From an uncultured Gemmiger sp. (GTDB lineage Bacteria > Bacillota > Clostridia > Oscillospirales > Ruminococcaceae): a stretch of DNA of 64,000 nt. The stretch lies in NCBI GenBank assembly GCA_947631565.1, contig CANRLV010000001.1, positions 1 through 64,000 of the forward strand, given 5' to 3'. Shown piece after piece: positions 24,050 to 31,701 of this stretch. The notes below the pieces were generated by a model. The model did not search any database and was not told the origin of the DNA. It saw nothing but the letters and a program-made list of their open reading frames with translations. Numbering within the stretch: the stretch's first letter is position 1; each line of letters opens with the position of its first letter. The position numbers and the translations under genes were made by a program.

Positions 24050-25255
24050 TTGCCGCGCGCTGTTGAACGCCGACCGCGGATATTGCTCATACCGCCGCCC
24101 GAATTGCCGGTGCCGGCGGTGCAGGGCGGCGCCGTGGAGACGCTGCTGACCCACTTTTTGCAGGAAAACGAGCGCTGCGGCGAGCTGGACCTTTTGTGCG
24201 CGAGCATCCCGGACCCGTGGGCGCGGGAGGCCACCGCGGGGTTCCGGCACACCAAGATGCTCTACGTCACGCCGCCGGGCGGTTACCGGCGCTACTGGCC
24301 GATGGTGTTCATCGAACGGTGCATGGGCATCGCCGCCCCCTATGACCCGTGGTACCAGAAGGTGCAGCTGTCGCTGGCGCTGGAGCTGCCGCCGCCCGAC
24401 CTCATCGTTGCCGAGGGCGGCAATCTGACCCAGTGCAGCGCCATCAGCCGTATGTTCGGCCGCCAGAAATGCCTGGCCCACCTGCACGGGCAGACGACGT
24501 GCAGCCGCGAGATGGACGGCCTGTACGGCGGCGTGCTCGCCATCAGCGAGTTCATCCGTGACGAGTACCTGCGCACGAGCACGCTGGACCCCGCCCACGC
24601 CTACGTCCTGCGCAACTGTGTGGACGTGCGCTGCTTCTGCCCCGGTGAGCCGGATGCCGCGCTGCGCGCCTCGCTGGGCTTTGCGCCGGAGGATTTCGTA
24701 CTGCTGTTCTGCGGCCGTCTTTCGCCCGACAAGGGCATCCACAAGCTGCTGGAGGCGCTGACGCTGATCCATGACCCGCACGTCAAGCTGCTCATCGTGG
24801 GCAGCCCCTTCTTCGGCCAGGCCCAGCAGAGCCCCTTTCTGCACCGCCTTGAGCAGCAGGCTGCGCCGCTGGGCGAGCGGGTGCGCTTTACCGGCTATGT
24901 GCCCAACCAGAAGCTGCCGCCCTACTACCGGCTGGCGGACCTGGTGTGCGTGCCGACGCTGGTCGAGGAGGCGGCCGGGCTGGCGGCGGTCGAGGCGATG
25001 GCCTGCGGCCGCCCCGTGCTGGCCACCCGCAGCGGCGGTATGCCGGAATACCTGGAGGGCAGCCAGGCCGTGCTGGTCGACCGCGACCGCGATGTGGCCA
25101 AGCACCTGGCCTGGGCCATCGGTATGCTGCGCGACCACCCCGACCTGCGCGCCGCCATGGGCGAAGCCGGCGCCAAGGCGGCGCAGCGATATTCCGTCGC
25201 CGCCTATTACCGCAATTTCGTCGATATCCTGCGGGATTTTGGAGGTCAGCCGTGA
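24050..25255 (+). CDS. Family GT4 glycosyltransferase
   Basis: A 401-residue GT-B transferase starting with TTG at 24050, chosen because AAAGGAGG stands seven bases upstream and no better start is near. Markers: PAVQGGAVETLLTHFLQENE, HLHGQTTCSREMDGLYGGVL, LRNCVDVRCFCPGE, LLFCGRLSPDKGIHKLLEAL and VCVPTLVEEAAGLAAVEAMA (EX7E region). This resembles RfaB/CotSA-type enzymes. Its TGA overlaps the GTG start of the next gene. Confidence 0.87.
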   Translation: MPRAVERRPRILLIPPPELPVPAVQGGAVETLLTHFLQENERCGELDLLCASIPDPWAREATAGFRHTKMLYVTPPGGYRRYWPMVFIERCMGIAAPYDPWYQKVQLSLALELPPPDLIVAEGGNLTQCSAISRMFGRQKCLAHLHGQTTCSREMDGLYGGVLAISEFIRDEYLRTSTLDPAHAYVLRNCVDVRCFCPGEPDAALRASLGFAPEDFVLLFCGRLSPDKGIHKLLEALTLIHDPHVKLLIVGSPFFGQAQQSPFLHRLEQQAAPLGERVRFTGYVPNQKLPPYYRLADLVCVPTLVEEAAGLAAVEAMACGRPVLATRSGGMPEYLEGSQAVLVDRDRDVAKHLAWAIGMLRDHPDLRAAMGEAGAKAAQRYSVAAYYRNFVDILRDFGGQP

Positions 25256-26304
25256 ACGAGGCCCCCGCCGTCTGCGTTGTGGTGCCCGTATACCGGGCCG
25301 AGAAAACGCTGGACCGCTGCGTGCAGAGCATCCTGTCGCAGGCGGTGGACGGCGGGCTTTGCTGTGTCCTGGTCGAGGACAGCAGCCCGGACGCCAGCGC
25401 CGCCTTGTGCGATGCCTGGGCCGCGCGCGACGCGCGCGTGCAGGCCTTGCACCTTGCGCCGGGCGGCGGGCCGTCCGGTGCGCGCAACGCCGGGCTGGAC
25501 GCCGCCCGGGCCGACTACATCGTCTTTTTGGACGCCGACGACGCGCTGCGCCCCGGCGCCCTGCAGGCGGCGCTGACCGTGCAGATGGCCGACCCGGCCG
25601 GCTTCGTGCTCTGGGCCTATACCGAAGACGAGCAGGACCCGGCGCCGGTGCGCCCCCTCGCCGTGCCCCGCCCGCAGAGTGCCCTGGCGCACCTGTGGCT
25701 GGACTGCCGCATCGGTATGCCGTGGAACAAGCTCTACCGCGCCGACCTGGCCCGGCGCCTGCGCTTTGATACCGCCTACACCCTGGGCGAGGACCTGCAG
25801 TATGTGCTGGATTACATCGCTCTTTTGGGCCGCGAACAGCCGGATTTCCACTATGCGGTGATGCCCTCGGCCCTGACCTTTTATGACTGCGCCGGCGGCG
25901 ACACGCTTTCCCGAAAATACCACGCCGACTACTGCGATATCTGGCCCCGCCATTTTGCCAGGCTCAACGCAGCCTGCGCGGCGGCCGCGGCGCCGCCGGC
26001 GGACCTGCTGCCCCTGCACCGGGCCGAGCTTGCCATCCTGGCCGAGGGCGCGGCCGACATCCTGCGGCGCGGGGACGGCGCCCCGGCCGAGCGCCGGCAG
26101 AGGGCCAAAGCCGCCCTGACCCAGCCGTGGATGCGGGCGCTGCTGGCCGCCATGCGCGCCGAGGGCAGCATCAGCCCCTACTACCTGCCCTGCCTGCTGG
26201 GCAGCGTGCGGCTGACGGCGCTGGCCGCCAATGACGAGCGCGCGCGCGGCCGCCTGGACTGGCTGGGGTATTACCTGTATCTGGGCCGGCGCGCCCGGGA
26301 ATAG
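25252..26304 (+). CDS. Family GT2 glycosyltransferase, last gene of the run
   Basis: A 350-residue GT-A transferase. The GTG at 25252 overlaps the stop of the preceding gene and has GGAGGT upstream; longer in-frame readings are artefacts of the GC-rich frame. It has VCVVVPVYRAEKTLDRCVQS, LVEDSSPDASAALCDAWA, GARNAGLDAARADYIVFLDA followed by DD, WNKLYRADLARRLRF, and GEDLQYVLDY. Two terminators follow. Confidence 0.85.
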   Translation: MNEAPAVCVVVPVYRAEKTLDRCVQSILSQAVDGGLCCVLVEDSSPDASAALCDAWAARDARVQALHLAPGGGPSGARNAGLDAARADYIVFLDADDALRPGALQAALTVQMADPAGFVLWAYTEDEQDPAPVRPLAVPRPQSALAHLWLDCRIGMPWNKLYRADLARRLRFDTAYTLGEDLQYVLDYIALLGREQPDFHYAVMPSALTFYDCAGGDTLSRKYHADYCDIWPRHFARLNAACAAAAAPPADLLPLHRAELAILAEGAADILRRGDGAPAERRQRAKAALTQPWMRALLAAMRAEGSISPYYLPCLLGSVRLTALAANDERARGRLDWLGYYLYLGRRARE

Positions 26305-26312
26305 CTTTGCAA

Positions 26313-26375
26313 GCCGTCTGCCGGCAGTGCCGACAGACGTGTTTTTATGCCCGGCCCCGGCCGGGCTTTTTTCTT
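26313..26375 (+). terminator. Two tandem intrinsic terminators
   Basis: First hairpin: CGTCTG-CCGGCA with TGCCG-CAGACG, then TGTTTTTA (about 26315-26346). Second: GCCCGGCC/GGCCGGGC with a very short loop and six T (about 26349-26372). They close the nine-gene transferase unit. Confidence 0.8.
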
Positions 26376-26402
26376 GTATTTTGGCGGATGCTGTGGTATA
26401 GT
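26374..26402 (+). promoter_or_regulatory. Promoter of the polysaccharide-export unit
   Basis: -35 TTGTAT (26374-26379), 17-bp spacer, -10 TATAGT (26397-26402) with an extended TGG. The leader to the first ATG is about 75 nt. Confidence 0.75.
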
Positions 26403-26482
26403 AGTGTATATGTTGTCTGGCGGTGTGCCCGCCGCCCAAAATTTCCAAATTGCCCCAAAATCCATGATACAGGAGTTCTGTT

Positions 26483-27352
26483 ATGCCCTTCTCCGCCCCT
26501 GACCAGACCGCCCCGCCGCTGACGGTGATACGCCCGCGCAGCGGCTGGTTCGATATCGACCTTGCCGAGCTGTGGCGCTACCGTGACCTTATCGTCATGT
26601 TCGTCAAGCGCAATTTCACCGTGCTCTACAAGCAGACCATCCTGGGGCCGCTGTGGATATTGCTCAACCCGCTGCTCACCACCGTTTTGTTCAACGTCGT
26701 GTTCGGGGGCATCGCCGGCCTTTCCACCGACGGCACGCCGTCCTTTCTGTTCTATATGGCCGGCAACACGGTGTGGACCTTCTTTGCCGCCTGCATCAAC
26801 AACACGGCCAACACCTTTGTCGCCAACGCACAGGTGTTCGGCAAGGTGTATTTCCCGCGCCTGACCATGCCCATCAGCCAGGCGCTGACGAGTTTGGTCA
26901 ATTTCTGCATCCAGTTCGCGATGTTCTGCGTGTTTTGGGCGTATTTCCGCCTGACCGGCGCGCCGCTGCACCTGACGGCGTGGGCCTTTGCCCTGCCGCT
27001 GGTCGTGGGGCTGGTCATGCTGCTGGGGCTGGGCGTGGGCATCATCGTCTCGTCGCTGACCACCAAATACCGGGATCTTGCCATCGCCGTCGGCTTCGGC
27101 GTGCAGCTGTGGATGTATGTCAGCCCCGTCGTCTACCCGCTCTCGACGCTGAGTGAGAGCCCCCGTCTGCGGGCGCTGATGCTCGCGAACCCCATGACCG
27201 CCCCCGTCGAGGCGTTCCGCCTGGCGACGCTGGGCACCGGCACGGTGACGGCGGGCATGCTCGCGTACAGCGCCGTGTTCACGCTGGCGGCGCTGGCGTT
27301 GGGCGTGGTGCTCTTCAGCCGCATCGAAAAGACCTTTATGGACACGGTGTAA
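26483..27352 (+). CDS. ABC-2 type polysaccharide export permease (Wzm/TagG-like)
   Basis: A 289-residue ABC-2 permease with an N-terminal amphipathic stretch (LAELWRYRDLIVMFVKRNFT) and about six membrane helices. KQTILGPLWILLNPLLTTVL and the late YVSPVVYPLS with NPMTAPVEAFR are marks of the TagG/RfbD/Wzm group, which export teichoic acids, O-antigens or capsules. AGGAG precedes the ATG. Together with the ATPase encoded 13 bp downstream it would carry a lipid-linked polymer across the membrane. Confidence 0.92.
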   Translation: MPFSAPDQTAPPLTVIRPRSGWFDIDLAELWRYRDLIVMFVKRNFTVLYKQTILGPLWILLNPLLTTVLFNVVFGGIAGLSTDGTPSFLFYMAGNTVWTFFAACINNTANTFVANAQVFGKVYFPRLTMPISQALTSLVNFCIQFAMFCVFWAYFRLTGAPLHLTAWAFALPLVVGLVMLLGLGVGIIVSSLTTKYRDLAIAVGFGVQLWMYVSPVVYPLSTLSESPRLRALMLANPMTAPVEAFRLATLGTGTVTAGMLAYSAVFTLAALALGVVLFSRIEKTFMDTV

Positions 27353-27364
27353 GGGGGCGCGCAG

Positions 27365-28666
27365 ATGAGTGAGATGCAGCAGCGTACCCCCGTCATCGAG
27401 GTACAGGGGCTCAAAAAACAGTACCGGCTGGGGCAGATCGGCGGCGGCACGCTGACCCATGACCTGCAGAGCTGGTGGGCACGCGTGCGCGGCAAAGAGG
27501 ACCCCAACACCGTCATCGGCACCGACGCGCGGCTGTTCGGCAAGACCTTTATGGCCCTGAACGGCGTCGACCTGACCGTGTACCGGGGCGAGGCGCTGGG
27601 CATCATCGGGCGCAATGGTGCCGGCAAGAGCACGCTGCTCAAGATCTTGTCCCGCATCACCGCCCCCACCGAGGGCGAGGTCCGCCTGCGCGGCCGCGTG
27701 GCCAGTATGCTGGAGGTAGGCACCGGCTTCAACAACGAGATGACCGGGCGCGAGAACATCTATATGAACGGTGCCATCCTCGGCATGAGCAAGGCCGAGG
27801 TGGACCAAAAGCTCGACCAGATCATCGAATTCTCCGAATGCGGCGAGTTCATCGACACCCCGGTCAAGCGCTATTCCAGCGGGATGTTCGTCAAGCTGGC
27901 CTTCGCCGTGGCCGCCCACCTCGACAGCGAGATCATGGTCATGGACGAGGTGCTGGCCGTCGGCGACATGAAGTTCCAGCAGAAATGCCTGGGCAAGATG
28001 AGCGATGTGGCCGGGCAGGAGGGCCGCACGGTGCTCTACGTCAGCCACAACATGAGCACCATCCGCCAGCTGTGCACCCGCTGCATCGTGCTGGACCAGG
28101 GGCGCATCATCTTTGACGGCGACGTTGAGGAGGCCATCGCCGTGTATATGGACACCACCGACGTCAACATCGTGCACTATGACGTCGCCGACGTGGCCCG
28201 CATGACCGGCGGCGCCGGCAAGCGCCTGCGTATGGAAACGCTGGACTTTGCGGGCAAGGAATCCAGCGTCTTCAGCGACACCGAGCCGATGCACATCCGC
28301 ATCACCTGGCGGGTGAGCGAGCCGTTTGCCGGCGTCAACCTCAAGCTCAACCTGCATTTCCGCGATTCCACGCCCATCGGCATCACCCACCCGGTGGACC
28401 TTGGCCCCGCCGTGCCGGGGCGGCTGTATACCACCGAGTTTGCCTTTAACCCGTCCCTGCTGGGCGAGGGGCAGTATTACTTCTACGTCGATTTCTTTGA
28501 CGGCGCGCTGGCGCAGGCGGTCTGCCTGGACAAGCCGGTGACCGAGTTTGCCTTTGAGGTGACCAACACCGACCTGTCCATGCCGGAATGGGCCGCCGGC
28601 TGGGGGCGCATCCATTTCCCGGCGGTAATAGTTTTTGGCACGGAGGGCCGCGATGAACAAGCCTGA
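27365..28666 (+). CDS. Polysaccharide export ABC ATPase with C-terminal Wzt-like domain
   Basis: A 433-residue ATPase of the TagH/Wzt group. Walker A GRNGAGKST (about 82-90), signature YSSGMFVKLAFAV, Walker B IMVMDEVLAVGD, and switch His in LYVSHNMSTI. About 170 residues follow the ATPase core (from about 265), with a beta-rich Wzt-C-type domain (TWRVSEPFAGVNLKLNLHFR, LGEGQYYFYVDFFDG). In Wzt proteins this domain recognises the modified end of the polymer, so export here may depend on a terminal modification, which fits the transferase genes that follow. Confidence 0.9.
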   Translation: MSEMQQRTPVIEVQGLKKQYRLGQIGGGTLTHDLQSWWARVRGKEDPNTVIGTDARLFGKTFMALNGVDLTVYRGEALGIIGRNGAGKSTLLKILSRITAPTEGEVRLRGRVASMLEVGTGFNNEMTGRENIYMNGAILGMSKAEVDQKLDQIIEFSECGEFIDTPVKRYSSGMFVKLAFAVAAHLDSEIMVMDEVLAVGDMKFQQKCLGKMSDVAGQEGRTVLYVSHNMSTIRQLCTRCIVLDQGRIIFDGDVEEAIAVYMDTTDVNIVHYDVADVARMTGGAGKRLRMETLDFAGKESSVFSDTEPMHIRITWRVSEPFAGVNLKLNLHFRDSTPIGITHPVDLGPAVPGRLYTTEFAFNPSLLGEGQYYFYVDFFDGALAQAVCLDKPVTEFAFEVTNTDLSMPEWAAGWGRIHFPAVIVFGTEGRDEQA

Positions 28667-29681
28667 CCTGTATATCTGCCACACCATGCTGCAGGTGCTC
28701 ACCTGCCTGGTGCGGGCGCTGCGCGCGGGCGGCGGGCAGGCCGTCTGGCTGGCCGATACCGTCCCGGATTTTGCCGCCTTGCGCCGCCGCGCCCCGGACG
28801 CCGACGATCTTGTCGCCCGCCTGCGCGATACCGGCGCCTTTGCCGAGGTCTCGCTGGTGGACCAGCGCCGCTGGCCGGGCACCGTGACCGGGCCGCTGGC
28901 CCACCTGCGCGGCCGCCGCGCCTACGAGAAGGCCGGCTGCGGGCCGGTGCTCGATAAAAACGCCTACCGAGACATCTATATCAGCAATGACTGGAGCGTG
29001 CTGGGCCGCTACCTGCAGGACTGCCGCGCGCCCTACATCCTGTGCGAGGACACGGTGGGCTCCACCCTGGACCCCGACCAGCATCTGCTGGAGGCCCAAC
29101 GCGCCGCGCCGGGGTTCGCCGCCTGCCAGCGGTCGGGGCGCGGCTACCTGTACTGGGGCGACAGCCGCTGGTGCAAGCTCGTCGAGAGCGAAGACGCGGC
29201 CCGCTGCCGGCTGTTCGCGCCCGAAAAGCTGGTCACCTTCCGCCGTATGGCGATGCTCCAGAGCCTGACGGAGGAAGAAAAGGCCGCCGTGCGCCATGTG
29301 TTTTTGCGCGGGGCGCTGCCCGAAAACACCGCCGGCGCGACGCTGCTGCTGCCCCGCAGCTTTGTGCTGGACGGGCTGCTGGACCAGCCCGCGCAGGACG
29401 CCATGTTCAAGGCCGTGGCCGCCCGCTACGCCGACGGGCCGCTGTTCATCAAGACCCACCCGCGTGACCAGACCGATTACCGCGCGCTGTTCCCCGATGC
29501 GGTGGTGCTGGACCGGCGGATGCCGAGCGAGGTGCTCAACTTCTGCCTGCCGTTCCGCTTCCGCCGCGCCGTGACGGTGCAGAGCTGGGTGCTGCGCGGC
29601 TTCACGGCGGCCGACGAAAAGATCCTGCTCACGCTGGACGAGGCGCTGGCCCTGACCGGCCAAAAGGAGACGAAAGCATGA
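28653..29681 (+). CDS. Sialyltransferase-like (GT52/polysialyltransferase-type) protein
   Basis: A 342-residue protein starting with ATG 28653 inside the end of the ATPase gene (14-bp overlap, GGAGG upstream). The opening DLYICHTMLQVLTCLVRAL resembles the start of GT52 and polysialyltransferase-type enzymes, which begin with a strand followed by a helix reading like TxxQ. Later, FIKTHPRDQTDY matches the HP-type motif (KxHPxD) that binds the CMP part of the donor, and SEVLNFCLPFRFRRAVTVQS the late Ser/Thr region. A CMP-sugar cytidylyltransferase gene follows immediately (ATGA overlap), which supports a CMP-ulosonic-acid donor. The exact family is inference from short motifs. Confidence 0.65.
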   Translation: MNKPDLYICHTMLQVLTCLVRALRAGGGQAVWLADTVPDFAALRRRAPDADDLVARLRDTGAFAEVSLVDQRRWPGTVTGPLAHLRGRRAYEKAGCGPVLDKNAYRDIYISNDWSVLGRYLQDCRAPYILCEDTVGSTLDPDQHLLEAQRAAPGFAACQRSGRGYLYWGDSRWCKLVESEDAARCRLFAPEKLVTFRRMAMLQSLTEEEKAAVRHVFLRGALPENTAGATLLLPRSFVLDGLLDQPAQDAMFKAVAARYADGPLFIKTHPRDQTDYRALFPDAVVLDRRMPSEVLNFCLPFRFRRAVTVQSWVLRGFTAADEKILLTLDEALALTGQKETKA

Positions 29682-30403
29682 AGATTTTAGGCGTTATCCC
29701 GGCGCGCTACCAAAGCAGCCGTTTGCCCGGCAAGCCGCTGGCCGATATCCTGGGCAAGCCGATGATCTGGTGGGTCTACCAGGAGGCCGTCAAGTGCCAA
29801 AGGCTGGACGGCTGCCTCGTCGCCACCGACGACGAGCGCATCGCCGCTGCCTGCCGGCAGTACGGCATGGAATACTGCATGACCAGCCCCGACCACGACA
29901 CCCCGACCGGGCGCATCTGGGAGGTCTCGACGCTGCGCGAGGCCGACCTCTATCTGCAGATCATGGGCGACGAACCTCTCATCGACGTGCGCGCGTTCGA
30001 CCTCATCCTGCCCCCGGCGCTGCCCGCGGACCCGTACTACGTCGCGGTGCTGACCAACGTCATGGAGCACCCGGCCGATGTCATCGACTTTTCCAACCAG
30101 AAGGTGGTCACCAACGCGGCGCGGGAGGTGCTGCTGATCTCGCGCAGCCCCATCCCCTACCCCAAGGGCACGCTGGATTTCGAGTACGAGAAGGTCACCG
30201 GCATCCAGCTGTACAGCAAGGCGGCGCTGGCCTTCTACCATGCCACGCCCAAATCCGCCCTCGAAAAGGCGGAGGAAAACGATATGATGCGCTTTGTCGA
30301 GAACGGGCACACGGTGCACGCCATCGTGAGCCCCTATAAGACCGTGAGCGTGGACACGCCGAAGGACGTGGACATCGTGCGTGAGCTCCTGCGCCAGCGA
30401 TAA
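29678..30403 (+). CDS. KdsB-like CMP-ulosonate cytidylyltransferase
   Basis: A 241-residue nucleotidyltransferase of the KdsB family (CTP:Kdo cytidylyltransferase). The CTP loop GVIPARYQSSRLPGKPLADI (about residues 5-24), VATDDERIA, LQIMGDEPLID with the metal Asp, and the late SVDTPKDVDIVREL are conserved. Kdo belongs to Gram-negative lipid A, which this organism should lack, and there is no kdsA, kdsC or kdsD here. The true substrate may therefore be another 3-deoxy-ulosonic acid. It overlaps the sialyltransferase-like gene (ATGA). It is followed by a 170-bp gap and a separate promoter. Confidence 0.85.
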   Translation: MKILGVIPARYQSSRLPGKPLADILGKPMIWWVYQEAVKCQRLDGCLVATDDERIAAACRQYGMEYCMTSPDHDTPTGRIWEVSTLREADLYLQIMGDEPLIDVRAFDLILPPALPADPYYVAVLTNVMEHPADVIDFSNQKVVTNAAREVLLISRSPIPYPKGTLDFEYEKVTGIQLYSKAALAFYHATPKSALEKAEENDMMRFVENGHTVHAIVSPYKTVSVDTPKDVDIVRELLRQR

Positions 30404-30484
30404 CGGCGGCCGGTCCCCGCTTTCCCGCCGGTCTTCCCGGCCCGCAAATGCCCTCTTTCGGCAGGGCGCGGGACAAAGGGTCCC

Positions 30485-30513
30485 TTGCCATTTACAGGGA
30501 TTTCCGGTATAAT
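30485..30513 (+). promoter_or_regulatory. Promoter of the CPBP gene
   Basis: -35 TTGCCA (30485-30490), 17-bp spacer, consensus -10 TATAAT (30508-30513). A small inverted repeat, GGGAC/GTCCC (30470-30484), stands before it. Confidence 0.8.
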
Positions 30514-30573
30514 CGTTCTCAGGCGGCTTCCGGCGCTGCAGGCGGGACTGTACATACAAGGGGGCATCTGCTC

Positions 30574-31476
30574 ATGGAAACGGAGCGCACGGCCAAACGG
30601 AGATGGTATGACACGCTGCCGGCACTTTATGTGCAGACGTTTGTGATGGTCGTGGCCGGGCAGCTTCTGGGCGGCTGGTCGCTCAGCAGTCTGTCACGCG
30701 TGCTGTTCAGCACCGAGTTCCAAAAATCCGCTTTCTGGTATATCAGCTTTTCCTACCTGCTGTTCATCGGGATCTGGGTGCTCGCGCTCCTGCGGATGTG
30801 GGCGGTCAAACAAGACCGGCCGCTGCTGGCGGCCGTGGGGCCGAGGGCGCGGGGCAACCGTCCGGGGATGCTCCTGGTCGGCGCAGCCCTTGGCTTTGGG
30901 ATGAACGCACTGTGCGTGCTCATCGCCTGGCTCCATAAGGATATCATCCTGTATTTTGACACGTTCCAGCCGTTCGAGCTGCTGGCACTGTTCGCGGCGG
31001 TGTTCATCCAGTCCGCCGCGGAGGAGCTGCTGTGCCGGTGCTTTTTGTATGGCAAGCTCCTGCGCAGCTATCAGAGCCCGTTGGTAGCCATCCTCGGGAA
31101 TGCGTTGTTTTTTGGCCTCATTCATCTCGGCAACGACGGCGTCACCGTGCTTTCCGTCGTGAACATCGTGGTGGTGGCGCTTCTCTTCTCGCTGATCGTC
31201 TATTACACGGGCAGCCTGTGGTGTGCGTTCATGGCCCATACGGTGTGGAATTACACGCAGAACATCCTGTTCGGCCTGCCCAACAGCGGCATCGTCTCCC
31301 CCTATTCGGTCTTTAAGCTGGACGCGGCCTCGGCGATGAACAGCTTCGCCTACAACGTGGGCTTCGGCATCGAAGGGACGGTCGTCGCCGTCGTGGTGCT
31401 GGGCCTGGCGACGGCGGCGGTCTATGTCTGGGGCCAGCGCAGCGCGGGCACCCCAAAGCTGCCGCCGGAGCGCTGA
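30574..31476 (+). CDS. CPBP-family intramembrane protease/immunity-type protein
   Basis: A 300-residue membrane protein with about eight hydrophobic segments. The ATG at 30574 follows AAGGGGG. The CPBP (Abi/Rce1-like) motifs are present: SAAEELLCRCFLYG with the EE pair at about 149-150, FFGLIHLGNDG with its His near 182, and AHTVWNYTQN with a late His and Asn. Such proteins are glutamic intramembrane proteases, often linked to bacteriocin immunity or membrane-protein processing. It has its own strong promoter and is less GC-rich than its neighbours, which suggests that it was inserted between the cytidylyltransferase and aldolase genes. Confidence 0.82.
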   Translation: METERTAKRRWYDTLPALYVQTFVMVVAGQLLGGWSLSSLSRVLFSTEFQKSAFWYISFSYLLFIGIWVLALLRMWAVKQDRPLLAAVGPRARGNRPGMLLVGAALGFGMNALCVLIAWLHKDIILYFDTFQPFELLALFAAVFIQSAAEELLCRCFLYGKLLRSYQSPLVAILGNALFFGLIHLGNDGVTVLSVVNIVVVALLFSLIVYYTGSLWCAFMAHTVWNYTQNILFGLPNSGIVSPYSVFKLDAASAMNSFAYNVGFGIEGTVVAVVVLGLATAAVYVWGQRSAGTPKLPPER

Positions 31477-31701
31477 GGCCCGGGCGGTCCGGGCGAGCCG
31501 TTCGAGGCGGTCCGCCGAACAGTACGGTCCATGCGGGAGGTAACGGCGCCCCGGCCGGAGGATCGCGTACTCCGTCTGGGGCGCAGCCGTATGATACGGG
31601 CGCAGGCCCCGCTGCGCCATCGCCTGCCGGCCGTGCGCGGACCGCGCCCGGCCCGGCGCTGAACGGCGGCACGACACCTGTGGCAGAGATAAAGGAGCTT
31701 T
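31477..31701 (+). other. 225-bp intergenic gap with a long hairpin
   Basis: No open frame with a plausible start was found. A long imperfect hairpin has outer stem GCGCCCC/GGGGCGC (31546-31552 with 31578-31584) and inner stem GGAG/CTCC. It lacks a T-run, so termination is doubtful. AAAGGAG before 31702 is the ribosome site of the aldolase gene. No clear promoter was seen. Confidence 0.4.

Noticed and set aside
26345..28882. An 845-residue open frame on the minus strand opposite the ABC exporter genes
   Set aside because: Antisense shadow. It covers two clearly conserved genes, its translation is rich in His, Gln, Arg and Gly without any family motif, and there is no ribosome site. Long antisense frames are expected at this GC level.
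29678..30403. Taking the KdsB-like gene as evidence for a Gram-negative host
   Set aside because: All other signals (vanG cluster with TetR and RND without adaptor or outer channel, strong GGAGG sites, lipoprotein and promoter style, Wzm/Wzt with TagG-like marks) favour a Gram-positive; no lipid A or outer-membrane gene is present.
31477..31701. A small gene in the gap before the aldolase fusion
   Set aside because: No start codon with a ribosome site and no coding-like frame; only a GC-rich hairpin is visible.
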